NCBI GenBank assembly: GCA_903928755.1
Contig: CAIYSH010000303.1
Span: 1 to 11,763, forward strand
Length of the DNA stretch: 11,763 nt
Origin: an uncultured Alphaproteobacteria bacterium
GTDB lineage: Bacteria; Pseudomonadota; Alphaproteobacteria; Caulobacterales; Caulobacteraceae
Direction of reading: 5' to 3'
A program made the position numbers and the translations under genes. The notes beneath the pieces were generated by a model, which worked only from the letters and a program-made list of their open reading frames with translations, made no database searches and was not told where the DNA came from. This document shows, piece after piece, positions 1 through 6,715 of this stretch; within the stretch, counting starts at the first letter, position 1; every line of letters starts with the position of its first letter.

Positions 1-4
1 CAGA

Positions 5-1009
5 TCAGGAAACGCGAATGCGGGCCGTGCTTTCCGGAAGGTCCTGCCCGAAAGCGCGCTGGAAGAATTCGGCAACAGCACCGCGCTCCAGTTCGTCGCA
101 TTTGTTGAGGAAGGTCATCCGGAATGAGAGGGCCAGATCTCCGCCGAAGATTTCGGCATTCTGCGCCCAGGTGATCACGGTCCGCGGACTCATGACCGTC
201 GAGATGTCCCCGTTCATGAAGGCATTACGGGTCATGTCGGCCACCCGGACCATGGCCGCGATTGTGCGCTTGCCCTCGGCATTGTCATAGTGCGGCGACT
301 TGGCAAGGACGATATCGGCTTCCACATCGTGGGCCAGGTAGTTCAGGGTCGTCACGATCGACCAGCGGTCCATCTGGCCCTGATTGATCTGCTGGGTCCC
401 GTGATAGAGGCCGGTGGTGTCGCCCAGACCGATCGTGTTGGTGGTCGAGAACAGCCGGAAATAGGGGTTCGGCTTGATCACCCGGTTCTGGTCAAGCAGG
501 GTCAGTTTTCCCTGGGCCTCAAGCACCCTCTGAATGACGAACATGACGTCAGGCCGACCGGCATCATACTCATCAAATACCAGGGCTATGGGCCGCTGGA
601 TGGTCCAGGGCAGAATGCCTTCACGGAATTCCGTGATCTGTTTTCCATCCTTCAGGACGATCGCGTCCTTGCCCACAAGGTCGATACGCGAAACGTGGCT
701 GTCCAGATTTACCCGGATGAGCGGCCAGTTCAGCCTGGCCGCGACCTGTTCGATATGGGTCGACTTCCCGGTACCGTGATAACCCTGCACCATCACCCTT
801 CGGTCAAAGGCAAACCCGGCGCAGATGGCGCGGGTGGTTTCCGGATCGAACTTGTAGGACGGGTCGATATCGGGAACGTGAGAATCCCGCGTCGAAAAGG
901 CGGGGACCAACATGTCGTCATCGACTCCGAAGGCTTCGCGCAGGGAAACCTTCCTGTCGGGGACAAGTGCGATGAGGTTATCGTCTTGAGTATCGGCTAA
1001 TGAAGTCAT
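5..1009 (-). CDS. cobS: CobS-type AAA+ ATPase, cobaltochelatase subunit
   Basis: This 334-residue protein matches CobS, the AAA+ ATPase that works with CobT and CobN to insert cobalt into hydrogenobyrinic acid a,c-diamide in aerobic cobalamin synthesis in the cytoplasm. Seen in the sequence: Walker A GYHGTGKST (residues 76-84), Walker B LVFDEYD (143-149), a sensor-like FSTTNT (187-192) and an MDRW arginine-finger region (213-216). The length is close to that usual for CobS. The ATG at 1009 is chosen because it gives the full N-terminus; no clear Shine-Dalgarno precedes it. CobT usually follows cobS; here it would lie beyond base 1, and no other cobalamin gene is visible. The upstream neighbour is the oppositely oriented dioxygenase, so cobS probably needs its own promoter between 1010 and 1109. 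CobS/CobT homologues also occur in genomes without full B12 synthesis, so the metal-chelatase role is inferred; the family call is firm. Confidence 0.93.
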   Translation of the reverse strand: MTSLADTQDDNLIALVPDRKVSLREAFGVDDDMLVPAFSTRDSHVPDIDPSYKFDPETTRAICAGFAFDRRVMVQGYHGTGKSTHIEQVAARLNWPLIRVNLDSHVSRIDLVGKDAIVLKDGKQITEFREGILPWTIQRPIALVFDEYDAGRPDVMFVIQRVLEAQGKLTLLDQNRVIKPNPYFRLFSTTNTIGLGDTTGLYHGTQQINQGQMDRWSIVTTLNYLAHDVEADIVLAKSPHYDNAEGKRTIAAMVRVADMTRNAFMNGDISTVMSPRTVITWAQNAEIFGGDLALSFRMTFLNKCDELERGAVAEFFQRAFGQDLPESTARIRVS

Positions 1010-1020
1010 GGCAGGTTTCG

Positions 1021-1061
1021 ATTACAAGGTTCTCAGCCCGATGCAAACGGGTGTTTGATGC
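1021..1061. promoter_or_regulatory. Divergent cobS/dioxygenase control region with small inverted repeat
   Basis: This about 100-base gap must hold the start signals for both cobS (-) and the dioxygenase (+). It contains an inverted repeat, CAAAC (1044-1048) and GTTTG (1053-1057), around GGGT, with the word GATGC at both outer edges (1040-1044 and 1057-1061). On the minus strand a TGTAAT (1026-1021) lies 11 bases before the cobS ATG and could be a -10 element, but no good -35 stands at normal spacing. The arms are short enough to arise by chance, so an operator role is only a suggestion. Confidence 0.25.
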
Positions 1062-1109
1062 CTGAAGGTCGGGAAACGACAACAAGGCGGGTCAGGGAGG
1101 TCCAGCCAG

Positions 1110-1970
1110 ATGACAACAGGGTCCGATATCCTGCAGGTGCAGCCTTATCCTGATGGCTTCGGGGCCGAGGTGTCTGGTCTTGATCTTGCCCTGCCGCTTT
1201 CCTCCGCGGTTCAGGCAGACCTGGCCAGGCTCTGGGCGCAATATGCGGTGCTCAGTTTTCGGGGCCAGCCTCTGACCCTTGACCAGCTCGAGGCCTTTAC
1301 CCTGTCTGTGGGGCCGTTCGGGAACGACCCCTACATCGCACCCATGCCCGGTCGGCCCAATGTCCTTGAACTGCGCCGCGAGCCTGATGAGAAGGCCACT
1401 AATTTCGGCGCAGGCTGGCATTCCGACTGGAGTTTCCTGGAGACCCCGCCTGCTGCCACGCTTCTGAGGTCAGAAGTTGTGCCTCCAGTGGGCGGAGATA
1501 CCTATTTTGCGGACGGCCGAAGGGCCTATGACGACCTTTCCGAAACCCTGAAAAAGCTCCTTGAACCGCTTAGGGCGGTGCATTCCGCCCGCCGTTCCTA
1601 TGGCACCCAGGGTGTTTTCGCTGCGGAAACGGAAGCCCGGACCATGAAGATCATTGTCTCTGAAGAGGCCGACAAGGCCTTGACCCATCCCCTGGTCCGA
1701 ACCCATCCCGTCACGGGACGCAAGGCCCTGTATATCAGCCCGGTCTATACGGTCGGCATTGAGGGCATGACCGAGAAAGAGGGCCAGGCCATTCTGACCT
1801 TCCTCTTTGCCCACATGATCCAGCCGGAATACATCTATCAGCACAAGTGGACGGCCGGGGCCCTGATCATGTGGGACAACCGGTGCACCATGCATTTCGC
1901 CAAGGGCGGCTACGACGGGCATCTGCGGGTCATGCACCGCACGACCGTAGCAGGAGAGGTGCCAGCCTAG
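1110..1970 (+). CDS. TauD/TfdA-family Fe(II)/2-oxoglutarate dioxygenase
   Basis: This 286-residue protein has the features of the TauD/TfdA family, cytoplasmic non-haem iron enzymes that couple 2-oxoglutarate decarboxylation to hydroxylation of a substrate such as taurine, alkyl sulfates or aryloxyacetates. The iron triad is visible: H104 and D106 in WHSDWSF, and distal H262 in the WDNRCTMH region. R277 in RVMHRTTV is the expected 2-oxoglutarate carboxylate ligand, and T131 in GGDTYF is a likely second contact. Length is normal for the family. The start is supported by AGGGAGG (1094-1100) nine bases upstream. The gene runs opposite to both flanking genes, and its TAG stop overlaps the stop of the J-domain gene inside an 8-base palindrome (1965-1972). 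The substrate cannot be told from sequence; no sulfonate transporter or desulfurisation genes are nearby, so naming it tauD would be unsafe. It looks like an accessory insertion in a housekeeping cluster. Confidence 0.93.
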   Translation: MTTGSDILQVQPYPDGFGAEVSGLDLALPLSSAVQADLARLWAQYAVLSFRGQPLTLDQLEAFTLSVGPFGNDPYIAPMPGRPNVLELRREPDEKATNFGAGWHSDWSFLETPPAATLLRSEVVPPVGGDTYFADGRRAYDDLSETLKKLLEPLRAVHSARRSYGTQGVFAAETEARTMKIIVSEEADKALTHPLVRTHPVTGRKALYISPVYTVGIEGMTEKEGQAILTFLFAHMIQPEYIYQHKWTAGALIMWDNRCTMHFAKGGYDGHLRVMHRTTVAGEVPA

Positions 1971-2620
1971 GCCATGCGGGCCTTGCGCAGGATCTGATAG
2001 GCCTTGATGACCCGGTGGAGCTTGTGCTCCGCAGAACGGTCGCCACCGTTGGAATCCGGGTGGCACCGTTTGACAAGCTCGATATAGCGCGCCCGGATCC
2101 TGGCCGTATCGGCCGTTTCATCCAGATCAAGGTCAGCAAGGGCATTGCGCTCCAGCTTGCCGAGCTTGCGACCCTCTGGTGCAGCGGTCGGACGATTCGG
2201 TCCGAGACCACTTCCGAACAGGTTGAAGGGATCCCGGTAGCCCTGCCCCTTACGGAAGCCGGACTCGGCCGCAGCCGCTTCGCGGGAGAACCGGCCGGCC
2301 TTGAATTCCCAGGTTGGCCTGTCGCCTGCTGCGCTCTGCGCCTGGCGAGCCCGGATTTCACCCTCGCTCATACCGGCAAAGAAATTCCAGTTACGGTTGT
2401 ATTCCGCAGCGTGCCCCTGGCAGAACCAGTAGTGATCATTGGGCATATCCCGTGACTTCGGGGCCTTTGCGCTGCCGGCCAGCCGGCACCCGGCGTGGTC
2501 ACATACCTTCTCCCCCGGCTTCAGGGCATAGACGTCGTCGGACTGCGCCGCTTCCTCAGCAGAAGGCGGACGCACCCTGATATCGACGAACTTTGGCTTG
2601 TATTGAAATGCACGGGCCAT
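1967..2620 (-). CDS. C-terminal J-domain protein with N-terminal Cys/His motif
   Basis: This 217-residue protein carries its J domain at the C-terminus (about 157-213), with the HPD motif at 187-189 in the context KRCHPDSNGGD. J domains stimulate the ATPase of Hsp70 (DnaK). It is not canonical DnaJ: the N-terminal J domain, Gly/Phe linker and CxxCxGxG zinc repeats are absent. Instead the N-terminal half has C40-x4-C45 and C67-x2-H70 (FCQGH), which looks like a small metal site. Proteins of this layout lie beside cobS in many alphaproteobacteria (recalled family context), but a role in CobS function is unproven. The ATG at 2620 gives the characteristic N-terminus (KFVDIRVRPP) and sits exactly where transcription from a good upstream promoter would begin, suggesting a leaderless mRNA. 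The stop overlaps that of the convergent dioxygenase gene, which separates this gene from its usual partner cobS. Confidence 0.88.
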   Translation of the reverse strand: MARAFQYKPKFVDIRVRPPSAEEAAQSDDVYALKPGEKVCDHAGCRLAGSAKAPKSRDMPNDHYWFCQGHAAEYNRNWNFFAGMSEGEIRARQAQSAAGDRPTWEFKAGRFSREAAAAESGFRKGQGYRDPFNLFGSGLGPNRPTAAPEGRKLGKLERNALADLDLDETADTARIRARYIELVKRCHPDSNGGDRSAEHKLHRVIKAYQILRKARMA

Positions 2621-2654
2621 GGCCTGATTATGATGCCCTTAAAGACCCTTTCAA
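2618..2654 (-). promoter_or_regulatory. Probable leaderless promoter of the J-domain gene
   Basis: On the minus strand, TTGAAA (2654-2649; five of six matches to TTGACA) is followed after 16 bases by CATAAT (2632-2627; five of six matches to TATAAT). Six bases separate the -10 from the A of the ATG at 2620, so transcription would start at or next to the start codon. There is no room for a Shine-Dalgarno. The motif matches and spacing are seen directly; leaderless initiation is inferred. Confidence 0.55.
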
Positions 2655-2672
2655 GAATTGAAGATTTGTCCG

Positions 2673-2945
2673 ATGGGCGCTATGATCGAAGCCATTCATT
2701 TCAAATTGACCGAAGCTCTGGTGCCGACGCGCCTGGAAGTGGTTGATGACTCGGCCCGACATGCGGGGCATTCGGGTGCGATGCCCGGCGGGGAAACGCA
2801 TTTCAACCTGGTCATTGAGTCTTCCGCCTTTGAGGGCCTTTCGAAAATCGCCCGCCAGAGGTTAGTCTACAAGTTGCTTTCTGACGAATTGGCCGGTTCG
2901 CTTCACGCCTTGTCGGTGAAAGCGCTCGCACCCGGTGAGAGCTGA
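2673..2945 (+). CDS. bolA: BolA family protein
   Basis: This 90-residue protein is a BolA/IbaG-family member. BolA proteins pair with monothiol glutaredoxins in Fe-S trafficking and, in some bacteria, affect cell shape and transcription. Family signatures seen: the RLEVVDDSARHAGHSG block, the GGETHFNLVIES strand, the QRLVYKLLSDEL helix and the C-terminal LHALSVKAL with its conserved histidine. I chose the ATG at 2673 because the N-terminus then matches the usual length. The reading frame extends to a TTG at 2658 (95 residues), and an ATG at 2682 (87 residues) is also possible; no strong Shine-Dalgarno decides. The gene diverges from the J-domain gene across about 52 bases. Its 3' end carries a near-palindrome and the -10 of the downstream hydroxylase operon, so its last codons are probably also regulatory DNA. 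Confidence 0.9.
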   Translation: MGAMIEAIHFKLTEALVPTRLEVVDDSARHAGHSGAMPGGETHFNLVIESSAFEGLSKIARQRLVYKLLSDELAGSLHALSVKALAPGES

Positions 2946-2953
2946 ACTATAAT
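2924..2953 (+). promoter_or_regulatory. Promoter of molybdenum hydroxylase operon with overlapping near-palindrome
   Basis: A perfect TATAAT lies at 2948-2953, starting right after the bolA stop. Seventeen bases upstream the -35 position reads CTCGCA (2925-2930), only three of six matches to TTGACA. Across that -35 and spacer runs a 19-base near-palindrome (2924-2942, centred on 2933): GCTCGCACC and GGTGAGAGC pair at eight of nine positions. A perfect -10, a poor -35 and an operator-like palindrome suggest a regulator-controlled promoter. The same palindrome could instead fold as an RNA hairpin ending the bolA transcript, although no U-tract follows. Confidence 0.5.
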
Positions 2954-2963
2954 TATCTCGCTC

Positions 2964-2979
2964 GCCGTTTTCAGACGGC
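2964..2979 (+). promoter_or_regulatory. Short inverted repeat in the hydroxylase leader
   Basis: GCCGT (2964-2968) and ACGGC (2975-2979) form a 5-bp stem with a 6-base loop, between the predicted transcription start (about 2960) and the GGGAGG ribosome site (2987-2992). It could be a second operator half, a small leader hairpin or chance. No U-tract follows, so it is not a convincing terminator. Confidence 0.25.
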
Positions 2980-2997
2980 CGTGCTTGGGAGGCTTGT

Positions 2998-3504
2998 TTG
3001 CATACGAACCTGACTGTCAACGGACAGGCTGTCGCGCTTGACCATGATACCCGGACGACCCTTCTGGACGCCCTGCGCGAGTCCCTGGACCTCAAGGGAA
3101 CCAAAAAGGGCTGTGACCACGGCCAGTGCGGGGCCTGCACGGTTCTGGTGAACGGGGTCAGAATCAATGCCTGCCTGTCCCTTGTGGCCATGCATCAGGA
3201 TGATGATGTTGTGACTATTGAAGGTCTGGCATCAGGTGATGTCCTGCATCCCATGCAGCAGGCCTTTCTGACCCAGGATGCCCTGCAGTGCGGGTATTGC
3301 ACACCAGGTCAGATCTGCTCAGCGGTTGCCATGCTACGGGAGGCCGCCGAAGGCCAGCCAAGTCAGGCGACCGAAGACCTCACGGCCCGCATTTCCCTCA
3401 CGGATGCAGAAATCCGCGAGCGCATGAGCGGAAATATCTGCCGATGCTCGGCCTATCCGCAGATCCTTGCGGCCATTCGCAGCGTGGCGGGAGATGCCGC
3501 ATGA
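2998..3504 (+). CDS. Molybdenum hydroxylase [2Fe-2S] subunit (xanthine dehydrogenase/PaoA type)
   Basis: This 168-residue electron-transfer subunit carries two [2Fe-2S] clusters linking molybdenum cofactor to FAD. The plant-ferredoxin-type site is C39-x4-C44-x2-C47-x11-C59; the second site is C98-x2-C101 with C148-x-C150 (CGYC and CRC motifs). Translation starts at a TTG (2998), supported by GGGAGG (2987-2992) five bases upstream, and the frame has a TAA at 2950-2952. Because no ATG or GTG lies between, no Tat signal peptide can be encoded, unlike E. coli PaoA (YagT), which is exported. The stop overlaps the next start as ATGA (3501-3504), so the subunits are translationally coupled. Gene order small-FAD-large and the [4Fe-4S]-type FAD subunit point to the PaoABC branch; the substrate (an aldehyde, purine or N-heterocycle) is not determined. 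Confidence 0.93.
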   Translation: MHTNLTVNGQAVALDHDTRTTLLDALRESLDLKGTKKGCDHGQCGACTVLVNGVRINACLSLVAMHQDDDVVTIEGLASGDVLHPMQQAFLTQDALQCGYCTPGQICSAVAMLREAAEGQPSQATEDLTARISLTDAEIRERMSGNICRCSAYPQILAAIRSVAGDAA

Positions 3505-4454
3505 AGCCCTTCACCTATGAGCGCCCCAAGGATGTGGCGGCTGCCGTAAAGGCCATTCGCACCTCGCCGGGTGCCAAATTCCTGGCGGGCGGGACAAACC
3601 TGCTGGACCTGATGAAAGTGGAGATCGAGGCACCGTCCCATCTCGTGGATATCGGTCGTCTGCCCCTGGCAAACATCGAAACCACCCGGGACGGCGGACT
3701 GAGGATTGGTGCCATGACCACCAATACCCAGGTCGCTTCAGACCCTCGGGTCCGCAGCCTCTATCCCGTCCTTGCCCAGGCCATTGTTTCCGGCGGGTCT
3801 GCCCAGCTGCGCAACAAGGCAACGACCGGGGGAAACCTCATGCAACGGACCCGGTGTGCCTATTTCTATGACACCGCCAAGCCCTGCAACAAACGCCAGC
3901 CAGGATCCGGGTGTGCGGCTCTGGGTGGGCTCAACCGCAACAGCGCGATATTGGGTGCCAGCGAGGCCTGTATTGCCACCAGTCCTTCGGACATGGGCGT
4001 TGCCCTGGCCGCGCTTGATGCCAGGATCGAGACCCTGACCGCAGAAGGTGTGACGCGGTCCCTGGCGGTCGCGGACCTGCATCGCCTCCCGGGTGATACC
4101 CCCGAGTTGGAGACCGAACTCAAGACCGGCGAGTTAATTACCTGCGTGGTCATTCCTGCTGCCCCCACCGGGGGTCAGGTCTACCGCAAGGTTCGTGACC
4201 GCGCGTCCTATGCCGGGGGCCTGGTCAGCGTTGCGGCCGTTGGAAACCGGGTCGCCTGGGGCGGGGTCGCCCTGAAACCCTGGCGGGCAGAAAAAACCGA
4301 AGCGGCGCTCGCCGCAGGTGTCCCGATCCCCGAGGCGGTGGCCGCAGAACTGGCCGCTGCCGAGGCACGGGGAAAAAATGGTTTCAAGATCGCCCTGGTC
4401 GGTCGCCTGACAGCTGCCGCCCTCGACGAAACCTTTGCTGGGAGACGCGCATGA
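3501..4454 (+). CDS. Molybdenum hydroxylase FAD subunit with [4Fe-4S] insert (PaoB type)
   Basis: This 317-residue FAD-binding subunit passes electrons from the Fe-S subunit to the final acceptor. Two FAD motifs are visible: FLAGGTNLLDLM (27-38) and the NKATTGGNL region (105-113). Between the second motif and the rest of the FAD domain lie four cysteines, C119, C129, C138 and C157 (contexts RCAYFYD, PCNKRQ, GSGCAA and EACIATSPSDM). That layout is known for the extra [4Fe-4S] cluster of E. coli PaoB (YagS) and is absent from ordinary xanthine dehydrogenase FAD domains. The open frame extends upstream to 3288, but the ATG at 3501 is preferred: it overlaps the previous stop as ATGA, has GGGAG (3489-3493) upstream and gives the family's length. 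The 3' end overlaps the next gene by ATGA (4451-4454). Confidence 0.93.
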   Translation: MKPFTYERPKDVAAAVKAIRTSPGAKFLAGGTNLLDLMKVEIEAPSHLVDIGRLPLANIETTRDGGLRIGAMTTNTQVASDPRVRSLYPVLAQAIVSGGSAQLRNKATTGGNLMQRTRCAYFYDTAKPCNKRQPGSGCAALGGLNRNSAILGASEACIATSPSDMGVALAALDARIETLTAEGVTRSLAVADLHRLPGDTPELETELKTGELITCVVIPAAPTGGQVYRKVRDRASYAGGLVSVAAVGNRVAWGGVALKPWRAEKTEAALAAGVPIPEAVAAELAAAEARGKNGFKIALVGRLTAAALDETFAGRRA

Positions 4455-6715
4455 GCTCGGTCAAGGATTGGGCTTTACCGAATCCGGTTTCGGAAAACCG
4501 CTCGGGACTGATCGGCAAGACTGTCGACCGCTATGAGGGCCGGCTCAAGGTCACCGGCACGGCGCCTTATGCCTATGAGGTCGAGCCGCCATCTGCGCCG
4601 GCTTATGGCCAGGCGGTCAGCGCGACCATTGCGCGAGGCCGTATTGTCTCCATCGACACCTCGGCAGCGGAAGCCTCGCCGGGCGTGAAGCTGGTCTGGA
4701 CCAGCCGGAATGTCCCGGCCCAGGCCGCCCGTGGAGAGCGCGCAAATCCCCGGAGCCAGCGTGGATCGAACCCGACCATGGCCTCGGACGCTGTCGAATT
4801 CTACGGACAGACCCTGGCCTTCGTTGCGGCAGACACCCTGGAAAATGCCAGGGCTGCTGCTGCCCTGGTTGCGGTGACCTATGAAACCCAGCCGGCGACG
4901 GTCGATTTCATGGCGAGCCTGGATCAGGCTGAAATGCCGCCCGGCGAGGAAGACACGGAAATCGGTGATTTCGGCGCCGGCTTCGCGGCTTCGCCGGTGA
5001 AGCTGGACGAGACCTATTTCAGCCCCATCGCCAATCATACCCAGATGGAACCCTGCGCGACCACTGCGTGGTGGGATGGCGACAAGGTCACGGTCCATAC
5101 CTCGATCCAGATGGTCAAGGGCGGTCAGCATGCCCTGGCCGAAACCCTGGCCATTGCCTCAGACAAGGTCCACCTGATCACCCGCTATATAGGCGGCGGT
5201 TTCGGCGGCAAGGGGCAGTCCTATGATGACCTGACCCTGGCTGCTCTGGCGGCCCGTGAGCTCAATCAGCCGGTCAAGGTTGCCTATACCCGCCAGCAGA
5301 TGTTCCAGGCGACAATCCACCGGCCTGCCGTGCAGATGCGGGTGCGATTGGGCGCTGAGCCCGATGGTCGTCTGAACGCATTCTCGATCGAAGCCATTAC
5401 CCACTGCGCCCGCAATGTGCCTTTTACAGAGCATGCTGCGAACTTCTCACGCAGCCTCTATGCGGCTCCCAATCGTCTGACGGGTCACAGGCTGGTCCGG
5501 ATGGATCTGCCGGGAGCCGGCCCCATGCGGGCACCCGGCGAAGCGACGGGCATGCTCAGTCTTGAGTGCGCCATGGACGAGCTGGCGGAGAAGCTGGGCA
5601 TAGATCCCGTGGAACTTCGGATCCGCAATGAGCCGACGGTTGATCCCGAGACCGGCAAGCCCTTTTCGGTGAGACAGCTGGTGTCCTGCATGCGCGAGGG
5701 CGCCCAGAGATTCGGGTGGGAGCGGAGAAACCCCACGCCGGGACAGGTCCGCGAAGGCCGCTGGCTGGTGGGCATGGGTATGGCCGCAGGGATCCGCGGC
5801 AATTTCCTTCTGCCTGCCAAGGCGGGCATCCGGATCACGGCCGATGGCACGGTCACCCTTTTGCAGGGCATGACGGATATCGGCACGGGCACCTATACCA
5901 TCCTGGCGCAGATCACGGCCGAGACCCTGGGTGTGCCTCTGGATCAGGTGCGGGTTGAATTGGGCGATTCCGACATGCCCCCGGCCCCCGGCTCGGGCGG
6001 TCAGTTCGGCGCGGCCACAGCCGGATCAGCGGCCTTCGAGACGGGTATGGTCATGCGTCGGACCCTTGCGGACCTGGCGATCAATGATCCGAACTCACCC
6101 CTGTTCGGGGCCGACCCCACCCTGGTGACCTTCGCCAACGGCAATATCGCCCTGGAAAACCAGAGTGAGAGCCTGGCCTCCCTGGTCGCGCGGGCCCAGC
6201 CCGACGGCGTCTATGTGGAAGGCTCTATCTCTCCGGCAGCCGATGCCCGCGACTGGAGCCAGCACACCTATGGGGCCCAGTTTGCCGAGGTCGCTGTGGA
6301 TGTGGTCACCGGTGAAGTCCGCCTGCGCCGCATGTTCGGCGTCTTCGCCGCTGGCCGGATCCTGAATGCCAAGACGGCCAAAAGCCAGATAACCGGCGGC
6401 ATGATCTGGGGTATCGGCACGGCGCTGACGGAAACCAATCCTGTTGACCCGCGCTATGGCAGCTTCCTCAATCAGGACATGGCCGGATATCTGGTTCCCA
6501 GCCATGCGGACATCGTCAATGTGGATTCCATCTTCCTTGACGAGACGGATGACAAGGCCAATCCCCTCGGGATCAAGGGCGTGGGCGAGTTGGGAATCTG
6601 CGGCACCGGGGCGGCGATTGCCAATGCCATCTACAATGCCTGCGGTGTGCGGCTTCGGGACTATCCCATGACCCCGGACAAGGTTCTGGAAGGCCTGATC
6701 GCCAAGGGGCTCTGA
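4451..6715 (+). CDS. Molybdenum hydroxylase molybdopterin-binding large subunit (PaoC type)
   Basis: This 754-residue catalytic subunit is of the xanthine dehydrogenase family, close in size to E. coli PaoC (YagR). The small first domain (about 22-150) carries GKTVDRYEGRLKVTGTAPY. Cofactor-binding motifs follow: HTQMEPCA (196-203), GGGFGGKG (248-255), a GPMRAPGEA loop (357-365) and PGSGGQFGAA (514-522). The catalytic base is E713 in KGVGELGICG, the glutamate that activates water at the molybdenum. No signal peptide is seen. The ATG overlaps the FAD-subunit stop, with GGGAGA (4440-4445) as ribosome site. The TGA stop lies inside a strong hairpin shared with the convergent transporter gene. Family members with molybdopterin cytosine dinucleotide need an XdhC/PaoD-like insertion chaperone and MocA; neither is in the window, so they must be supplied elsewhere. 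Substrate is unknown; an aldehyde is the best guess by family. Confidence 0.93.
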   Translation: MSSVKDWALPNPVSENRSGLIGKTVDRYEGRLKVTGTAPYAYEVEPPSAPAYGQAVSATIARGRIVSIDTSAAEASPGVKLVWTSRNVPAQAARGERANPRSQRGSNPTMASDAVEFYGQTLAFVAADTLENARAAAALVAVTYETQPATVDFMASLDQAEMPPGEEDTEIGDFGAGFAASPVKLDETYFSPIANHTQMEPCATTAWWDGDKVTVHTSIQMVKGGQHALAETLAIASDKVHLITRYIGGGFGGKGQSYDDLTLAALAARELNQPVKVAYTRQQMFQATIHRPAVQMRVRLGAEPDGRLNAFSIEAITHCARNVPFTEHAANFSRSLYAAPNRLTGHRLVRMDLPGAGPMRAPGEATGMLSLECAMDELAEKLGIDPVELRIRNEPTVDPETGKPFSVRQLVSCMREGAQRFGWERRNPTPGQVREGRWLVGMGMAAGIRGNFLLPAKAGIRITADGTVTLLQGMTDIGTGTYTILAQITAETLGVPLDQVRVELGDSDMPPAPGSGGQFGAATAGSAAFETGMVMRRTLADLAINDPNSPLFGADPTLVTFANGNIALENQSESLASLVARAQPDGVYVEGSISPAADARDWSQHTYGAQFAEVAVDVVTGEVRLRRMFGVFAAGRILNAKTAKSQITGGMIWGIGTALTETNPVDPRYGSFLNQDMAGYLVPSHADIVNVDSIFLDETDDKANPLGIKGVGELGICGTGAAIANAIYNACGVRLRDYPMTPDKVLEGLIAKGL

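Noticed and set aside
290..1000. A long plus-strand open frame (about 236 codons) antisense to cobS
   Set aside because: It mirrors the cobS coding frame in GC-rich DNA, shows no recognisable domain and has no ribosome site; it is a shadow of cobS.
1010..1109. Cobalamin riboswitch upstream of cobS
   Set aside because: The 100-base gap is too short, and no B12-box-like conserved core was recognised on either strand.
1470..2066. A 198-codon minus-strand frame across the dioxygenase gene
   Set aside because: The plus-strand protein has all catalytic residues of a known family; the minus frame has no recognisable domain and runs into the J-domain gene.
2603..2634. TTGAAA and TATGAT as a plus-strand bolA promoter
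   Set aside because: The spacing is 20 bases, too long for a normal promoter, and the same bases are better explained by the minus-strand J-domain promoter.
3288..3500. Upstream extension of the FAD subunit by 71 codons
   Set aside because: The extension overlaps the cysteine-rich end of the [2Fe-2S] subunit in another frame; the ATGA overlap and the family length support the start at 3501.
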